Shown piece after piece: positions 43,130 through 44,869 of a stretch of DNA of 44,869 nt. A program made the translations under genes and the position numbers. Positions within the stretch are counted from its first letter, which is position 1. Every line of letters begins with the position of its first letter. The DNA is from Caloramator sp. (GTDB taxonomy: Bacteria > Bacillota > Clostridia > Clostridiales > Caloramatoraceae): contig JAOAAJ010000034.1 of the NCBI GenBank assembly GCA_026418935.1, positions 1 through 44,869 on the forward strand, in the 5' to 3' direction. The notes beneath the pieces are model-generated. The model worked only from the letters and a program-made list of their open reading frames with translations. It was not told the origin of the DNA and did not search any database.

Positions 43130-44869
43130 TCAATAAAGCACCCTTTTATCTTCTATTCTTTTAGTAAATTTTATTGAGTCTAAATATTCCAAAATCATCA
43201 CGGCATATTTTCTATTAATTTGCAGTTGATCTCTAAATTCCGCAGTGGTAATTTCACCTTTATTTACTATATAATCCATAATCCAACTTTTAATATAATC
43301 TATTTTTTCTTTCAAAATACAATATTCATTATCAATTTTTATTAAAACTTCATCCTCTATTAATAAATCTAATATTTTTTTTGCCGTCTCCTTCTCTCTC
43401 CCAAAATTATTAAGTATAGTCTCTATTTTTGGTGGCATTAAATTTGCTCTGTTTAACTCATCTAATATTTTATCCTTTATCTCTGTTTGTCTTTTATTAA
43501 ATTTTACCTGAAAACCTTTAAGTTTTACATATTTTGTTTTTATATCAATTGTATCCTCTTGTAGTATATTAAATAGTATTTCTACTAACTTAGGTCTTTT
43601 TTCTTGTTCTAATAATTTGCTCTTAAATTCTTCTTTATTCATACCATTATTTAAAGGATTTTTATTGTTATACTCTTTTAATATTTCTTCTGCATCTTCT
43701 TTTAATTTTTTCACATACAAGTTATGAACATAAATTTTTTCACTTCCTATATCCAATAAATAAACTTTATTTGTAGTACATAAATTATCAATAATTTTTT
43801 CTATATTTTCTATACCTTTACCAGCCAATTTTTTTATTTCATCTAAATTAGGAAAATCTTTACTGTGTTGTTCGATAGTCTTTTCTATCAATTCTTCTAC
43901 GCTACCTTCTTCTTTAATTAATAATTCTTCTATTACTTTAATATCTCCAATCTTGTGTTTTTTTGCATTTGGTTCTAATATTGTACCTCCCCCTATTGTA
44001 ATCATAGGAGAGTATGTTCTAATAATAAATTTATCTCCTCTTCTTGCCGCTATTGGTTCTTCTAATCTAAATTGAACTAATGCAGTATCTCCTGGTTCTA
44101 ATTCTTCTCTATCTAATAATATTACTCTTCCAATAATCTCTTTTGTACCGTGATATAATTTTATTCTATCTCTATTTTTTAGTTTTTTACCTGCATCCTC
44201 TAAATAATTTAATCTACAATCAATCATCAGAGAATTTTCCAAACTTCCTACCCTTGCAACAACATCTCCTCTTTCTATATCATCCTTTTTGACACCCGAA
44301 ATATTTATTGCTACTCTTTGGCCTGCAAAGGCTGTTTTTACATCTTTTTCATGTACTTGTAAATTTCTTATTTTTCCCCTAATCCCCTTTGTATATATCT
44401 CACATTCTTGTCCAACTGTAATGCTTCCTGAAATTAGTGTTCCTGTAACAACAGTACCAAATCCCTGTACAGTAAAGGATCTATCAACTGGTAGCCTAAA
44501 ATCTGTTGCTAAATCTCTTTCACTTATTTCTTTAGTTAACCTATCAATAGTATTAACAAGAATATCAAGCCCTTGTCTTTTAGTTGAAGATACAGGAACT
44601 ATAGGTGAATCTTTAAAAGGAGTAGACTTTAAAAATTCTCTTATGTCATCTATAATAAATTGAAGCCATTCTTTATCAACCAAATCAATTTTTGTTATAA
44701 CAACAATTCCTTTTTTTATATCAAGTAACTTCAAAATATTTAGATGTTCCCTTGTTTGTGGCATAATTCCTTCATCTGCAGCAATTACAAGTAGAAAAAT
44801 ATCAATTCCACTTACACCTGCCAACATATTTTTTATAAACTTTTCATGACCAGGAACATCAACTATACC
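43130..44869 (-). CDS. selB: Selenocysteine-specific elongation factor SelB (5' end missing)
   Basis: GTPase that delivers Sec-tRNA to ribosomes stalled at a UGA with a SECIS hairpin. The frame continues to the right edge of the window, where it reads GIVDVPGHEKFIKN, so the true start lies outside and 580 residues are visible. The G3 motif DVPGHE and G4 motif ITKIDLVD are present; G1 is off the window. Domains II and III follow, then four C-terminal winged helices (the last ending MILEYLDSIKFTKRIEDKR) that bind SECIS RNA and separate SelB from EF-Tu. It is followed by tRNA-Sec, the usual selB-selC neighbourhood. selA and selD may lie beyond the edge. Confidence 0.96.
   Translation of the reverse strand, partial: GIVDVPGHEKFIKNMLAGVSGIDIFLLVIAADEGIMPQTREHLNILKLLDIKKGIVVITKIDLVDKEWLQFIIDDIREFLKSTPFKDSPIVPVSSTKRQGLDILVNTIDRLTKEISERDLATDFRLPVDRSFTVQGFGTVVTGTLISGSITVGQECEIYTKGIRGKIRNLQVHEKDVKTAFAGQRVAINISGVKKDDIERGDVVARVGSLENSLMIDCRLNYLEDAGKKLKNRDRIKLYHGTKEIIGRVILLDREELEPGDTALVQFRLEEPIAARRGDKFIIRTYSPMITIGGGTILEPNAKKHKIGDIKVIEELLIKEEGSVEELIEKTIEQHSKDFPNLDEIKKLAGKGIENIEKIIDNLCTTNKVYLLDIGSEKIYVHNLYVKKLKEDAEEILKEYNNKNPLNNGMNKEEFKSKLLEQEKRPKLVEILFNILQEDTIDIKTKYVKLKGFQVKFNKRQTEIKDKILDELNRANLMPPKIETILNNFGREKETAKKILDLLIEDEVLIKIDNEYCILKEKIDYIKSWIMDYIVNKGEITTAEFRDQLQINRKYAVMILEYLDSIKFTKRIEDKRVLY

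Noticed and set aside
43130-43135. selB stop TGA as a possible selenocysteine codon
   Set aside because: A TAA follows in frame immediately and SelB ends normally at this point.

Overview
The window is a low-G+C chromosomal stretch from an endospore-forming member of the Clostridia. Evidence for this is the AT-rich composition, Gram-positive Shine-Dalgarno sequences before most genes, sporulation genes (yqfC, yqfD, spoIIP, gpr, a CotS-like kinase), the HrcA/CIRCE heat-shock operon, a CcpN-type regulator beside pyruvate phosphate dikinase, and a selenocysteine locus (selB and tRNA-Sec). The species cannot be fixed from the sequence alone. No transposase, integrase, phage gene, CRISPR array or antibiotic-resistance gene is visible. 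It reads as conserved core chromosome, mostly transcribed from the minus strand.

Layout, left to right. 1-4.1 kb: sigA, dnaG and dgt, a replication and transcription cluster. 4.3-5.3 kb: a plus-strand CotS-family kinase, convergent with ppdK through a shared terminator. 5.4-8.8 kb: ppdK and its CcpN-like CBS regulator, with two separate palindromic candidate operators. 9-17.4 kb: a long minus-strand cluster transcribed yqfC-yqfD-phoH-pgpH-ybeY-dgkA/PAP2, then, from its own promoter, cdd-era-recO-DUF4342. 17.5-18.2 kb: rpsU and yqeY. 18.3-21.7 kb: prmA-rsmE-mtaB-hinT, for translation-factor, rRNA and tRNA modification. 21.8-26.5 kb: hrcA-grpE-dnaK-dnaJ behind a perfect CIRCE operator. 26.5-29.5 kb: lepA-hemW. 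29.6-31.7 kb: gpr-spoIIP. 31.7-32.2 kb: divergent rpsT. 32.2-35.5 kb: an 85-residue unknown protein, comEC and holA. 35.6-36.1 kb: a solitary ECF S component. 36.3-39.1 kb: a P-type cation ATPase behind a yybP-ykoY (Mn2+) riboswitch with a clear terminator switch. 39.1-41.1 kb: dacF, a 54-codon overlapping gene and a TVP38-family membrane protein. 41.2-42.8 kb: convergent birA and bioY, the latter with a BirA operator at its transcription start. 43-44.9 kb: tRNA-Sec and selB, which runs off the right edge.

Several regulatory circuits can be read directly. BirA should repress bioY. HrcA should repress its own operon through CIRCE. The CcpN-like protein probably binds a 12-bp inverted repeat laid over its own promoter. 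Mn2+ should turn on the P-type ATPase, so the pump is more likely a manganese exporter than the Ca2+ pump that homology alone would suggest.

I did not find a convincing undescribed multi-gene system. The most worthwhile leads are regulatory: the Mn2+ switch on the ATPase, a probable ATT start codon in the CcpN-like gene, unassigned palindromes ahead of ppdK and ahead of the comEC operon, and two small uncharacterised genes. Start codons were moved where a Shine-Dalgarno sequence lies inside the longest open frame; each case is explained in its entry.
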